Position numbers and translations under genes: made by a program. The notes under the pieces were generated by a model. It made no database searches, was not told where the DNA came from, and saw only the letters and a program-made list of their open reading frames with translations. From Spongospora subterranea f. sp. subterranea (Eukaryota; Endomyxa: Phytomyxea; Phytomyxea; Plasmodiophorida): a stretch of DNA of 53,053 bases. Below, piece after piece: positions 42,278-53,053 of this stretch (its first letter is position 1; each line of letters begins with the position of its first letter). The stretch lies in contig JAUGWO010000029.1 in NCBI GenBank assembly GCA_049724395.1, forward strand, positions 1 through 53,053, in the 5' to 3' direction.

Positions 42278-45200
42278 TCATCTTCGTGATGGCAACTGGT
42301 GTTCCATCAACATATCTCCCCAAGACGATATTATTAGAAACCGCCGTTTAAGAATTGCCGCCAACGCAGCATCGTTGAGCATAGAGGTTGGTTCCCATGT
42401 GTTATACGATTCATCATATCCTTTCCACTTAATGAAATCTTCTCGTTCTCCACGCCGTGTCCTCTGTTTCACGATCTACTCGACTTCATACTCGGGATCG
42501 GCACCCGCGTCAACTCGTTTTTCAGCATCGTGGGCAACTGTTGTAGAATCGGAAGAGCCCTGTTGAAATATCCCAACATGTCGCATCCGTCGAACATGTT
42601 GTACAACCTCCTTGCCATTCATGGTGTACTCGAACTCGATACAGAATATCACTTAAACTTCAGAATCACGCCACGGTCCAGTTCAATGACGATGAAGCTT
42701 CTTGTTGACTTCTTTGGGAACAGCTGGTGAATGACGGTAGACCAAATTTCCAACTTTGTAATCAACCAACTTCCTTCCGCGATTGAATTGGTTATTACAC
42801 CTTCTGACCACCATCAAATTTCACGATTATATTCTGCCTCTTGAAGAGCTTGTTGAAGACGAACAACATGAGTCCCGGCCTACAGGCGAGATAGCATTCA
42901 TATTGTTGAGATCCGAGGTGAGATAGGATCTCGTCCAAATGTTAAATGGAATGGAGTATCTCCTAAACTTCTTAAGACACCTGTACGATACCCGAACATG
43001 ATTGCGGGCACATGTTGATCCCAGTTTCGATGGGTCGATCTCTGACAGCAGAGCACGTAACAACGAACCATTCGAATTTGGGCTGAGCCGTTGTCCTCAT
43101 CTGATGTATCCCAAGCAGTTTGGTCAATTCTGCGAAATCAACCGACATGAAATTCTGTCCCTGGTCAGTAAGGGTTCGACTTGGACATCCATACACACAG
43201 ATGAACCCACTCAAAGAACGTTCTCGCTAACGTGATGGCCGACTGGTCGGGAACAGCAATCGCCTCTGCCCAATTGGTATCGACATCCATCATCGTTAGT
43301 GAGTACTTGTTCCCCCGTTATAGGTAGCGGTGCAACAAAATCCAGCGCCATCACCTAAAAAGGGTGACTCGGATGACCAGGGAGACTCGTAATCCATAAT
43401 GGTTCTGCACATGGGGGTTCGCCAGGCTGCACTCCTTACAGGGACGAATCCACCCGATAACATCATTGTTATCCCAATCCAGAAGTATCGCTTGGACATG
43501 AGTGGCACCATACGGTCTCGTCCCTGATGACCAAGGATTCAGTGTGAAGAATGAAATCGACTCAAAACCTTTGGTCGGAGGTTTAGCGGTACGAACACCT
43601 TGTGATCAATCCGGACTCCGAAATTGAACTTCGATTCTGGAGATGAGTCAAAAGAGAACGATACGCCTTTGATAGTGCCAATGTGCTTCCCGACTTATTC
43701 AACAATTGACCTCGTACTTGATGATCCAACTCGTCCTGGATTTAACACTGAATAACGTTGGTCAGCTCCAATTCATCAACAGAGGGATCATCCTGCTCAT
43801 CGGAATGATCGACCTGCTTGCTCTGTATCCCCTCGACGAGATCATTCATGAGACCATTAGCATCGAGACATGTCGCAGAATTGGTGGAAATCAACCGGCA
43901 ATGGTTGTCGCGACAGTGCATCTGCAACGGCATTCGTGGATCCCTTTCAATAGACCATCTCAAAATCATAATCGGACAGGAGCAGGGCCCATCGGACAAG
44001 ACGTGACGGATGAGTCGCTGTCTGCAGCCACAATAAAGATCGTTGATCGGTTTCGACGGTGACAGAGCGCCATGAACATAGGGTCGAAACTTGGTGAGGG
44101 CGAAAACAGTCGTAGTGCCTCCAGTTCAGGCACAATGTAGTTCTTTTCGGCAGGATTCAATGAGCGAGAGCAGTAAGCGACCGAGCAGAGCTTACCTTGA
44201 TCATGATGCTGTTGTAGAACGGCTCCAAGTCCAAGTTGAGAGGCATCAGTTCCAACAATGTAAGGTAGGGATTCATCAGGATTTCGCAGGACTGGGGCAG
44301 AACCCAGTTCTTCCTTCATGGCACTAAATGCTGCTTGAGACGCATCCGCCCAGATAAACGATGATCGAGGGCAACGAACTCAGTGGCGCTGTACGGCGCC
44401 AAAACCCGTCAACGTATCTCCGATAGAATCCTGTCCATTCCCAAGAAACTCCTAATGTCTGTCGTTGTTATAGGCGCAGGATTATCGCGAATGGCAGTTA
44501 CTTTGTCATCGTTAGTCCTGATGCCTGTTTTAGAGACCCAATGTCCAAACCAGTCAAGCTCGTTCTGGTCCTATCCTTTAGTTTGCCGTTATACTTCCGA
44601 ACCAACTCGAACCCTGTTCGTAAAGCATCGACGTGATCCCGGAAGCTCCCGCAGTCGCCGTTAGGCAATCATCAACATACAGGAAATGGGTCGTCCATAG
44701 AACAGGAGATAAAATCTCGTTCCCACCACGCTGAAACGTCGCAGGTCCATTTCGTTTTCCAAACGGCATCGTCGAATACTCAAACAACCCTCGGTGAATT
44801 ATGATAGCGGTTCCCGAATCTGACTAAATCCCGACGTAAAATCGACCTTTGGACTTTCCCTGCTGTTGACCTAGTAGGTCTCAAATGATCGGTAATGACC
44901 ATTGTCCCGCACCGTCACCTTATTCAACCTGCGATAATCACCACAAACTCGTTTAGTCCCATCAGGCTTATCAACCAAGGTCACTGGGGAAGCCAATGGC
45001 GACTTCGATGGCACCAGGTTCCCAGTCGCTAATTGTTCGTCAAGATAAACATCGATAATCGGCCGGTCTGCTGGAGAAGTTCGATAAGGTGGTGATCGGA
45101 CAGGTTCAGCACCTTCAGTATCAATAACAAAACTGACTCCTTTTAATGCACCGGATACTTCATTACTAAAAATATCACAAAACTCCAATTACCCGACGAA

Positions 45201-46400
45201 TAATAGAAACCTCCTCATCACTTCCACCAATGGTTTCTTCATCACTTGGGCCTTCGTGTGGCGGAACGTGCCAGTTCGTTAATTTCCTGCCCAGCGGATC
45301 GGATTCGAACAAGAGGAAATTCTACACCCGATCTACAAGTCCTTATCAGCGATCGAGACAGATTAATGTCGAAAACCATGGTCTTCGAAAAACGGTAAGG
45401 GAAGGACTACTGGATAATTCATCTCGGCGACCACGATGAAGGTGCGCTAAAATTCGTGTAGCCCAGACTGGTTTTCTCATTGTTTTCTTTGGACAAGATG
45501 AGGAAAGTACCAAATTCCTCTACGATTTGACGCTTGTACTCAAATCATAACGTCTTCTTCGCTTCGATTTGCTGGATTTTATGCTTTTCTCACCGTCTGA
45601 TGACATGGCGTGAGCGGGGCGTGAGATCTCAGATTCTACAAACGAGCATTACCAACTCTTGGTTTTCGGGACCGGTCAATGAATGGATTCCTTGGTTCTC
45701 ATGTGCTGTACAAATGCTTGCATCGTCCGTTGCACGTTGAGCATGTGAGATCATCAACAGGGAGCTGTGGGATAATCTTTGGAACATTGACCTTCCCAGT
45801 CGTCCTTGAGGTAATTGTTCCTGGCACAAAGTATCGGTGTATTCATGTTTGAGATGTCGTTGTTTCAGCCTTAGAATTCGACGAGCGTCCAAACACAATC
45901 AGGGCTTTGAACAAAATTTTCAGTTGTTTCCTACTGGCAGACGACGACAAACGAGGATTCAATGGTTGTGGACATGAGGAAGCGGTAGGAGCCTGAATCA
46001 CTTTCGCTGTGGGTGTTGTAGAGGCACAAACGTCAGGGGCTAATGCCCTTCTTGAAGCGCAGGAGTGCTGATCGCTTTATATTCTCGTACTCTACATCTG
46101 TGATCAGGCCTTCCTTGAGAAGGACAGCCAGATCTTGTACCTCCGACGCCAGGCCAGTTGTCCTTAGACGACAACAGCTCTTCAGAAAAAGGGCGAGGAG
46201 TACAGTAGGGATATGGCGCCAGGATCACACTCTGGCAAACCGGTAATGTGATTATCGCTTTAAAGTTGTGATCCCTTCTTTACATCAAGTTTTCCTGGCT
46301 TTAAATCGTCATTTGAAGCTCTCTGTTTACGCCAATACCCATAACATCGATTTGACGAGGGTCTAAGGCGCTCAAAGTCAGGGTTGGGCGCTGATATGGG
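42278..46400 (-). mobile_element. Ty3/gypsy chromovirus, heavily broken
   Basis: A minus-strand fossil read from right to left. It has a possible gag region with no clear motif (about 45.2-46.4 kb), reverse transcriptase ('PLASPVTLVDKPDGTKRVCG', YVDDCL) at about 44.6-45.2 kb, RNase H (TDASQLGLGAVL) at about 44.0-44.3 kb, integrase zinc/core remains at about 43.0-43.5 kb, and a chromodomain ('FIKWKGYDESYNTWEP') at about 42.3-42.5 kb. A C-terminal chromodomain marks the chromovirus branch. The coding region has many breaks (eight or more). Its own direct LTRs were not found; instead it is flanked by an inverted repeat. Confidence 0.85.
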
Positions 46401-46972
46401 ACAACTGTAATAGAGATTTTTACTGTATTGCAACGGCCGACAATCTATGAGACACTTCTGGCAACGCGAACACCTTCGTTTTCAGGCCAGTTAACTTTAG
46501 CCTCGCTCGATAAACAAAACTCAATAACGCCAGAGGGACGATTGAGGGGAGCTAGGCAATCTCGTACAGCGGATTGTTTTGGACGCCAAGATGCCAAAAG
46601 GTCATCTAAGTCCCGCAGATGCTGTTGGCGATTTGCTTCAGTGCAATTCGGGTATGTTGTACCGAATGATCATTGAAGTGAAGATACTGAACCGTGAAGT
46701 GCACGTACTTGTTCGGCGGTGATGGATGCGAAGCGGGAGGAGTCGCAGATTGATATACAGAGTATTCTGTCGTGTCATTATACTAGTGGTATTCCTTGTC
46801 GTACTAATGGGTACAATAACCAAGGATCTGTCGACAACCTCTTTGGTCACACGTATTGGCGCTACAAGATAGTCCATTTTCTGCCAAGGTTCCTCCAGTC
46901 ACCCCAACCTCTCTAGTAGCGATCTGAAAGTATTAGTATATCATATTCGAAATATTATAACGTTTGGGGGTT

Positions 46973-47432
46973 CAGATGTGGGTCCTCATTCTTCATTGGT
47001 TCCGACATCAGTCGTTGAACTCAGGTTCGGGAGTTTGAGTCGTCACCTTCAGGACAATATAAAAACTCTGGTTGGCCGTTGATCACTGTGTCCATCACCA
47101 TTATCAGGCATCTCTCCAAATGTCTTATGGTCAATCAGATTGTCATCGATAGGCGTGTCAAGCAGTTTGTCGAATGGAGGCTGTAGATATATGACGAATG
47201 AGTGATACAAAAACTGTGGGAAATCAAAAATACTTTCGCATTGGTCAGTGAATGCGGTGTTTTGTATCGAGAAATGTTGGATGTTCGAACCCTGGTCGGA
47301 CATATTCAACATCACTTTTATCGCGACAAGTTCGTAGAGAGGAAGGAAATGGACTTTGGTAAAGACCGGCACTGCATGACAAGGTTCATGAAGGCAGGAT
47401 ATCCTGTTCGAGAAAATGGTGCCATGTTTTGA
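46973..47432. repeat. right arm of the 460-bp inverted repeat
   Basis: The reverse complement of the left arm. Read leftward from the outer edge it keeps a 134-codon open frame, while the left copy does not, so the right copy may be the better preserved one. No family recognised. Confidence 0.9.
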
Positions 47433-47829
47433 TACTCTATGGACATGTCGCAACGCCTCACGACAGTATCACTGCAGGTGCGAACGCTTCACCGGTTTCG
47501 CCTCATCTCATGTCTATATTCGTAGACTGCCCAGATGTCGCTTTATGCCGAGGCGTATGCTGACTTTGATATATTCGACAGAACCCATGAACACGACTAC
47601 TTACGATCTGAAATTGATGGCTTTTACCAATATGGACTTTCTATGTAAAATGTTGTACTGTATCTGGAATATTTATTAGACGGGTCCGAGAATTGATTGA
47701 CAATATTGGAAGCCTTAGCTCAGTTTCATCTATATAAACCCCATGACATCCTGATGACATGTCAGAGGATACACAGCAGTTGTAGACAATCACCAGATGA
47801 CTCACATAAATTGCAGAAATGTATTGTGG
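47433..47829. other. spacer, no gene recognised
   Basis: About 400 bases between the inverted repeat and the end of the kinase gene. It should hold the 3' UTR of the latter. Confidence 0.4.
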
Positions 47830-50020
47830 CTAAGCTTCTCCTGATATGACAGGGATGTCAGATGATAAGTCGCGAGGCTCAATGACCCGGTTATCAATGT
47901 TATGAACAGCAATGTTCCATTCGGAATGTCGTGTTGACAATAACTGACGCAATGATTGCGGCAAATGACGATCACCAGGACGTTCGGACATGAGAAAACA
48001 GGTCGCGCCTTGCAGCAATGCCAGTAGATCCCCCAAATCACTATCATATTCAGACATGTTGCTGTACACGTCCTCGATTTGAAACAAGTAGAACCTCGCT
48101 GTCATACCGAAGCTCCAAATATCCGATTCGCGCGAGTACGATAGCGATGTGAGCGATTCGGGGGCAATGTACCCGTCAGTCCCAAACACTCTGTGTGCGA
48201 TTCCAGGTCCACTCGATGCACAATCAAAATCAGTTAAGCGCCACGCCTGAGCAGACAGAGAATACAATAGGTTATTTGGTGAGATATCACGATGGACAAC
48301 GTCAGCACGAGAAAGAGTATCGAGAGCACCAAGACCATCGACCATCAATCGGATCGCCAACAGACCCAATTCCTTGACCGATAAACCTTCCACAAGTACA
48401 TCTGCCAGCATTTCTTCAGTGAGAACAACGCCTCGAGGCTGCAATTCGTGCCAATCATGAAGGACGACGATGCCGGGCCCTTGTGCCAGCAAAAGCAAAC
48501 GCGCTTCTTGCAGTGTGCTCTTGGGCTTCTGCTTTACAACCACTGAGGCTCCGTCGGGCAGTTTCATGTTGATCAACGACGTCCTTTCACTGTCTGATGG
48601 CCCCGACACCCTCGGCAAATTGCGAGGTCGGTTCGATGGGTCCTTTTGCGGAGTCCTAGATGAATGTGTTGGTCTGGATGATGGAGGATTCCGAAACGTT
48701 TTCGGGTATGAGAACATGTCGTTGTCACCACCAGACGTCAAGATGTTCGAATGCGTCTCAAATGCATACTGGCGAACAGTCTCACAAAACTGCCACAGTG
48801 GTGTTAGTGATTCTTCGATGTCTTGATATGAAACATGTTGGAACGAAATTGAATGGGCTCTCTTTCGCCGCCGCGATCGCAGCCTTATTAGCGGCGCGGA
48901 TGTCCATCGTATCAGCTAGAGCGAAGATATCTGACACATCAATGTCAATTTCGGGCGCTGCCTCGTCGGTGATATTGTTTGACGGAGAGGACCCCATCGC
49001 TAGGTTATACGTCCACTCCCGATTCGAGTAAAAAATCATTGACACGCCTTCAGATTGGATTAACGGAACAATAACACAGGGTACGAACTGTGTTCCGCCA
49101 ATATAAAGCCCATACACACGTAATTTGGCTTTTTCTTGTAGTGGCAAATCACGGGTGACACCAAATAATGCGATCATTGCTGAAGCCATGTCGGTTGCCA
49201 TCTTTCGGAAGTCTTTGTGATCGCCAGTTTCAACCTGGTGGGCAGAAATTTCAACAAACAGAAAGGGAATGGAATGCGCTTTGGTGTCTTGACCCCTGGC
49301 CCTAAAGACGAGATCGATATAATGCTGGACAGGGTAATCAACAAGTGCCTTGTGTAGAGGAAACTCGAGTTCACATGCAATGTTGGACGGTAAGAATGCA
49401 CACATACATGCTCGTAGGAGAGGATCCCATAACCTGGCGTGATATTGTATTTCCGGTTTCCCAAATACGGAAATGTCGAAATACTTTACGAGATTGACGG
49501 CCAAGATCCATCTGGACTCATCATTGGAATGATCGAATAATGCTCCAATATCAATGTGAGACAGGTCCTCAACGACAGGATGATCGACCTTGGTGAGAAG
49601 ATCGTCAATCAAAGCAGGTACATCGTGTTTCATGTCCATCATGGAATATAGATCATGTTCCCGAAACACTCGATCATGGACGATACCGTACTCGGATAGA
49701 AGTACGGCACGATAGACATCAATATTTCCAGGTATCTGTTGAGAGTAATTGATGGCCTCTATTGATGCCCGCTTGACAAAAGGACCTAGCTTGAATGAAT
49801 CGTCGTTGGAACGGCGAGGACGCAGCTTGTCAACCACACGGTTATACAAAATGTCAAAGGCAGACTCCGACAGATGTATCCCGCTAACAGCAACAGTAAA
49901 TCTGCAGATTTCTCTGATCTGCGTCGCATCCGCAGCCTGTGCCATTGCAGATTGGAAGGATGAAATGCTAATGTGATTGACCAGTTGCGCCATTCTTTCT
50001 TCATCGGCTTCTGTCGTCAT
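47830..50020 (-). CDS. putative nuclease-like domain plus divergent protein kinase (FunK1/Crinkler-style)
   Basis: Two frames on the minus strand: ATG at 50020, 412 codons, then a kinase frame ending at 47830. A GTGTCA...GAAAG intron at 48862-48937 joins them in phase 0 to about 704 residues; otherwise one frameshift separates them. The N-terminal half includes 'PFLFVEISAHQ' followed by HKDFRKMATDMA, a pattern that would suit a PD-(D/E)xK nuclease-like fold, then 'RVYGLYIGGTQFVPCVIVP'. The kinase has a loop 'VVHRDISPNNLL', a DFD in place of DFG, 'GTDGYIAPESL' and 'SDIWSFGM'. This pairing and the HRDIS loop recall fungal FunK1 kinases and kinase-bearing Crinkler-type proteins. No signal peptide is visible. 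Target unknown. Confidence 0.65.
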
Positions 50021-50218
50021 TTGATGGTAAGAGACAAAATACAGTGGCGATCACCTTAACCCGACAATTTCGTGACTGTGCACCACCTTGACAATGTCTA
50101 GTCGTCAGGTTTCACTGAAAATCGCCAAACTTGATCATGGCTCAGTAGGTCTCGGCAAGACGAACAAATGTATGTTTTATGATGCAAAATGTATTGTTTA
50201 ATTGATTCAGGTCCACTA

Positions 50219-50948
50219 GTTTTTGGTGTGTCACACACCCAGACTGAGACACACCCAGCCGTAGATTAATCCGAGGATTAATTTGACTCACCCAAGAAAG
50301 TCCATGGTGGTTTAACGGCCGAGATAAACAGAGAAACCACACACCCAAAACATTATATCAAACATGAACGCGACAGAGGACAAAAACCTATCCCATTTCA
50401 AAATAGTCATTGCTAGGTTGGCGTAGACCGTTCAATCCAATTCAAACCTGACTGTTTGTTCAAAATCTTCTTGGCCCTACAATGCAAGGACGTCCAGTGG
50501 GTGTCTCCCAGGCGAGGATAGTTTCTTTTGTAAAAGAGCAACTCGCATTGACGGTATTAGATGAGCACGAGCTCCAGGATTGCTCTGATGGCATCTGCTG
50601 AGGCGGTGAAGATGACTTCGCACCTCCGTGCCTCAATGTTGAAAGCACCTCAACCATGTCAATGTTCTGTTGTGAACCGAACGCGTCCACCATCGCTAAC
50701 ATCGCACTCGCGGCCTGAACAATAAAACATTCCGCTGGACTCGGATCCATTGTGTTAATTGAGGTATTTATGAATATCCCATGGGATTGATTCAGATGGA
50801 CTTTTGGGTGTGTCGTTTTGGAAGAATTAATCACCATTGACTTTCTTGGGTGTGTCGTTTTGGAAGAATAAATCACCATTGACTTTCTTGGGAGTGTCGA
50901 ATTGATCCTTGGATTAATCTAGGGCTGGGTGTGTGACACACCAAAAAC
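50219..50948. mobile_element. small TIR element, about 730 bp
   Basis: Terminal inverted repeats start TTTTTGGTGTGTCACACACC at the left (50220) and mirror it at 50947; they extend about 90 bases with changes. Flanks share CAGGTCCACT (left) and CAGGTCACT (right), an imperfect 8-9-bp target duplication that would suit hAT-like insertion. The right arm contains three tandem units of about 49 bp (50798-50905) with TTGGGTGTGTCGTTTTGGAA. No transposase is present. Confidence 0.7.
50460..50750 (-). CDS. small ORF inside the TIR element, unknown
   Basis: A 96-codon ORF starting ATG at 50750 (MDPSPAECFIVQ...). It is serine-rich, with no recognised motif. It lies wholly inside the TIR element and could be a captured exon or chance. 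The frame stays open upstream through the 49-bp repeats, which are not counted as coding. Confidence 0.3.
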   Translation of the reverse strand: MDPSPAECFIVQAASAMLAMVDAFGSQQNIDMVEVLSTLRHGGAKSSSPPQQMPSEQSWSSCSSNTVNASCSFTKETILAWETPTGRPCIVGPRRF

Positions 50949-51121
50949 AGGTCACTCATTCAAAATGCAATTCAAGTTGGGCTGCGCTCATTTTGAGTGG
51001 CCCAATTGCCCTATGGCCATACAATGTTAGTCGAGTACTGTACTGGAGAGATTAAGCTTGCCACGCAATTTGGATTGCGTGAAGCTACAACATGACTGGG
51101 ATACTCGACTGACAATGTTTC

Positions 51122-51380
51122 GCCATCGGCGAGAAGCTGCACACTTTAAACCTCAGCGGAAATTGTATTTGATCCCGCTAAATGTAAGACGTCTCAGCAT
51201 TAATATCCACACTTAAACATTGTAATATAGCTTGACAATTCACACACCCGACTCAGTGCGAATTGTCAAGCTATATTACAATGTTTAAGTGTGGATATTA
51301 ATGCTGAGACGGTCTTACATTTAGCGGGATCAAATACAATTTCCGCTGAGGTTTAAAGTGTGCAGCTCTCCGCCAATGGC
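51122..51380. repeat. long, nearly perfect palindrome (arms of 115-125 bp, 18-base loop)
   Basis: The left arm (about 51122-51241) and the right arm (about 51260-51380) are reverse complements. Apart from the outer ends, a one-base indel (AGACGTCTC against AGACCGTCTC) is the only difference seen. The loop is ACACACCCGACTCAGTGC. Further copies were not found in the window. As RNA it would form a long hairpin. Confidence 0.95.
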
Positions 51381-52100
51381 TTGTGACACTTGTCTACAAG
51401 ATTTTTTGGCAACAAATTCGATGTCTGAAAATAGTGTCGGAATGGAGACCCACAAGAATTCTCGCAGCTGGGTTTCGCTGTGACGATGAATCAGATAAAG
51501 GAATATTCTCCAGTATGGTATTGACATCGTTCAGTGAACAACAAGCCAAGCATTGCTGGTGAGCGAGTGAAATTCCTTAAGCAAATATCAGCTAAAATAT
51601 GTCATAAAAACCATCTATACCTATATTGGTAACAGATTGATTCGAAACAGGGTTGAGGATGGAGAAGACAGCACAATCCTCGTCTGAAGCGCACACAATC
51701 AAATATTCTGACAAAAACAAACTCGGCTTTGCTACTTTGAATATTTAAGCCGTCACTGTCGACGCCAAAACTTGATGAACCGCTTGAGCAATCATCATCC
51801 ATACTTGTCGAAGATGATTCTTTGGTAAAAACATTATATTTCTGACCCTGAGCAGGTGTTGTACGCAACGGTCGACAATTATGTTCACCTACGAAATTAC
51901 TTAGGATGAATGAAAGCAGCAATATTGCTCACATGCCTGTAGGGGAAGGTTTGCCATTGGAGGTCAAAGCTGTAGCAAGGTGCACTCCACACATCGTAGC
52001 ATCTGTGATGAACGATAATAGTGCCATACTGGAACATCATATCTATCGACAGATGCATTGGTCGCTATATTGCGAGCACTTTTAGTATACGAGGGTGATT
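51381..52100. other. 720 bases, no recognised gene
   Basis: A 106-codon minus-strand frame at 51602-51922 is serine-rich in the middle and not recognised. It may belong to the 3' side of the Mutator-like element. No repeats seen. Confidence 0.4.
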
Positions 52101-53030
52101 TTAGATGAAAACCCTACTGATATCAAGATTGGACGCCTTTTGAACAGGTTCTTGTGAAACACATCGGTCCAATAAGAATGACTTGTACGAATCCGATATC
52201 AAAGATGATGTCGGAGTAAACGTCGGCTTATGGGGAGGCGCTTTATCCCTACCAGAACGACAATCCTGCAAATTCTGCAGCTGATTGTGCGACTCTTGCC
52301 GCGAGGTCCCCACGAAATGAGCCAACGTAGGATGAGCACTCGGAAAAAGGGAATTCAAAAAAGAATTGTAACGCTCCAACGGATTGTTCGTTCTATTGGA
52401 AATCTCCTCCTGTTGAGCAATCTGACGCGAGATGTTCCAATCGTTGGGGAATACTTCTTGATCCATCTTCTTTCAAAATAATCGAAAAACTCCTCGAGTC
52501 TTGGCCCATCTTCTTCAAAGTCTGAGACGTTTGACCGAATAAAATCAAAGCCCGTTGTTGTAATCTCGGAATGCGGAATGAGAGTCAGAACGTCTAAGAC
52601 GCCAGGCCTCATCAGCCTGCTGAACGTTTCTGAGCTTACACCAATATTCATGAGTCGTCGACGAACGGCTTGTTTCCAATGGAAGAAGCATCCAGTAATG
52701 GGCGTTGCAGGATATATGCCTGATTATCAGATACAGTGAGTAAAAAATGGGTGAGAGGGAACAAGTTAGTTACGTTTGATGGCTCCCATCGACGCAACCT
52801 CAAAGTCGCAGCAAATGCTCCCTGGAGAAATATCCGCCTCCACGGCGGCGTTGATTTGGCGCAAACAAAATTTATACAATCTTTGAGATTTTCCCTGTCA
52901 TCAAAATATAGAAGACTGGCAGATATAGATCAAAATCGTCATCTTTTGCCATGACAATAAGGAGTTGGGAGCGGGCACAGACCGAACGTCGCGTCAATAA
53001 AAACATGGATATTCGACCGTCTAAAAATAC
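52101..53030 (-). pseudogene. Mutator-like (MULE) transposase, decayed, 5' end outside the window
   Basis: The C-terminal two thirds of a MULE transposase on the minus strand. Marks are 'FIDATFGLCP' with the first catalytic Asp (about 53.0 kb), 'LPVFYILMTGK', CCDFEVA with the second acidic site, 'GCFFHWKQAVRRRL', 'FFDYFERRWI', and 'NRTNNPLERYN' followed by FPSAHPTLAHFV. An intron of about 65 bases (GTAACT...ATCAG, near 52.71-52.77 kb) joins AIKR to IYPATP in phase. At least three frame changes are present: between FIDATF and the LPVFY block, after MTGK, and near 52450 after FERRW. It cannot be active as it stands. Its terminal repeats are not visible. Confidence 0.85.
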
Positions 53031-53053
53031 AATACAGCCCGGGCAAACCTTAC

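Overview
The window looks like nuclear DNA of a flagellated opisthokont, for example a zoosporic (chytrid or rozellid-like) fungus or a unicellular holozoan. The reasons are short GT-AG introns of about 45-80 bases in most genes, conserved eukaryotic genes (PACS, MTFR family, UBE2K, ATP synthase subunit e, NAC-alpha, USP39), a DLEC1/CFAP81-like ciliary gene, and a fungal-style set of mobile elements (copia, chromovirus, Harbinger with a Myb partner, pogo-like, Mutator-like, hAT-like, OrsD). The species cannot be named from the sequence alone.

Layout. 1-5.6 kb is a nest of elements: a young copia element lies in a hAT-like terminal-repeat element, which itself interrupts the gag fragment of a second copia lineage. 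5.6-10.5 kb is gene-poor, with an inverted repeat, a small unknown ORF and a striking 72-bp tandem repeat that keeps an ORF open as 24-residue repeats. 10.5-29.7 kb is the gene block: PACS-like (-), MTFR-like (+), UBE2K (+), ATP synthase subunit e (-), NAC-alpha (-), USP39/Sad1 (+) and a DLEC1-like ASH-domain gene (+). No mobile element was recognised in this block.

29.7-38 kb is a second transposon-rich tract: a decayed Harbinger transposase with its divergent Myb/SANT partner, an OTU-protease-plus-pogo-like transposase unit, a 700-bp minisatellite, an OrsD-like zinc-finger fragment and a second, different Harbinger fragment. 38.2-39.4 kb holds an intact single-exon gene of unknown function. 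40.6-47.4 kb holds Ty3/gypsy fossils, one flanked by 460-bp inverted repeats. 47.8-50.0 kb holds a two-domain gene (putative nuclease-like N-terminus plus divergent protein kinase) whose first bases recur as a fragment at 41.57 kb. The window ends with a small TIR element, a nearly perfect 115-125-bp-arm palindrome and a decayed Mutator-like transposase.

The housekeeping genes do not form one pathway. They cover membrane sorting (PACS), mitochondria (MTFR, ATP synthase e), nascent-chain handling (NAC), ubiquitin (UBE2K), splicing (USP39) and the axoneme (DLEC1-like). Gene models below were built by eye from splice sites, reading phase and remembered family motifs; no database search was possible.
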